This document shows, piece by piece, positions 6,838 through 7,146 of a DNA stretch of 7,146 bases. Made by a program: the position numbers and the translations under genes. This DNA comes from Caldithrix sp. RBG_13_44_9 (GTDB lineage: Bacteria > Calditrichota > Calditrichia > RBG-13-44-9): the NCBI GenBank assembly GCA_001771055.1, contig MESS01000094.1, positions 12,572 to 19,717 on the forward strand, in the 5' to 3' direction. Every line of letters starts with the position of its first letter. The first letter of the stretch is position 1. The notes under the pieces are model-generated. The model did no database searches. It saw only the letters and a list, made by a program, of their open reading frames with translations, and was not told the origin of the DNA.

Positions 6838-7146
6838 ATGTCAAAAAGATCATTTTTAAGTTGTCATCCTGGTGCTTTGGGTGACTTTATCCTCACCTGG
6901 CCATCCCTGGCAGTGCTGAGGCATATTTTTCCCGAGCACGAATTTATTGCCATTGGCCGCTATCCCTACCTGGAATTGGCCAGAAAATTGAAATTGATTG
7001 ATGTTCTGCACGATCTCGAAGCCCGCTATTTGATAGATTTTTTTAGTGGTAAAATGTTACCTAAGGAATTAGGCGAACCTGATGGGGCAGTTTTATGGCT
7101 TTTAGACTCACCAGAAGTTGTAAAAATTTTAGAGCAGACTACTACT
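6838..7146 (+). CDS. Glycosyltransferase family 9 / heptosyltransferase-like protein, N-terminal part only (cut by the right edge)
   Basis: 103 codons are open to the window end. The N-terminus SFLSCHPGALGDFILTWPSL (residues 5-24) matches the first beta strand and loop of GT9 enzymes, where a Gly-Asp in a (S/G)xLGDxxxxxP pattern is conserved. In the E. coli heptosyltransferase WaaC the equivalent Asp acts as catalytic base, so Asp16 is the expected counterpart here. It is followed by a Rossmann-like second strand EFIAIGR (35-41) and a helix, as expected for a GT-B fold. Such enzymes move heptose or related sugars from a nucleotide donor onto lipopolysaccharide core or other surface glycans at the cytoplasmic face of the inner membrane. 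The start is constrained: an in-frame TAG lies at 6814-6816 and this ATG is the only start before the motif. No clear Shine-Dalgarno sequence precedes it. Only the acceptor-side N-terminal half is visible, so the donor-binding domain and exact specificity cannot be judged. Confidence 0.75.
   Translation, partial: MSKRSFLSCHPGALGDFILTWPSLAVLRHIFPEHEFIAIGRYPYLELARKLKLIDVLHDLEARYLIDFFSGKMLPKELGEPDGAVLWLLDSPEVVKILEQTTT

Noticed and set aside
5744..6853. Minus-strand frames of 80-145 codons and a 60-codon plus frame within the AI-2E gene
   Set aside because: They are shadows of the AI-2E coding frame, which carries all family motifs; the longest minus frame only reflects codon bias of a hydrophobic protein.
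6041..7146. Possibility that the rightward genes form a quorum-sensing module
   Set aside because: Family membership in AI-2E does not imply autoinducer-2 transport, and no luxS, receptor or lsr-like gene is present in the window.

Overview
This window looks like chromosomal DNA from a Gram-negative bacterium. It is moderately AT-rich and densely coded, with no sign of phage, insertion sequences, CRISPR arrays, rRNA or tRNA. The Gram-negative call is an inference. It rests on a heptosyltransferase-like (GT9) protein and a very long exported TPR protein of the kind usually working at the cell envelope. The overall style (AT-rich, large TPR proteins, purine-rich ribosome binding sites on some genes but not all) would suit a deep-branching or uncultured lineage, for example the FCB group, but nothing here fixes the taxon.

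Layout. Positions 1-5445 form a leftward (minus-strand) unit: a UvrD/PcrA-type DNA helicase (5445 to 3226), followed after only 4 bases by a giant tetratricopeptide-repeat protein. The TPR protein starts at 3221 and runs off the left edge after 1073 codons without a stop. It fills the left 45% of the window. Because it has no stop inside the window, it is easy to miss and to mistake for several small shadow ORFs. Positions 5446-5747 are a 302-base AT-rich divergent intergenic region. It holds a possible 49-codon minus-strand reading frame without an ATG start, a TATAAT box on the minus strand and weak promoter-like sequences on the plus strand. Positions 5748-7146 form a rightward unit: an AI-2E (PerM/TqsA-like) family membrane protein, then, 28 bases later, the first 103 codons of a GT9/heptosyltransferase-like glycosyltransferase cut by the right edge.

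How the genes work together. The helicase is a housekeeping DNA repair and transcription-conflict enzyme with every expected motif and a C-terminal Tudor-like domain. The TPR protein has an N-terminal signal sequence and therefore probably acts outside the cytoplasm, so its tight coupling to the helicase gene is likely co-expression rather than shared function. The AI-2E protein and the glycosyltransferase may share a transcript and both relate to the envelope, but no specific pathway can be read from the sequence.

I did not find a convincing undescribed multi-gene system. The items most worth a second look are the TPR protein with its regular 37-residue repeat register, its near-overlap with the helicase gene, and the ATG-less small reading frame between the divergent operons.
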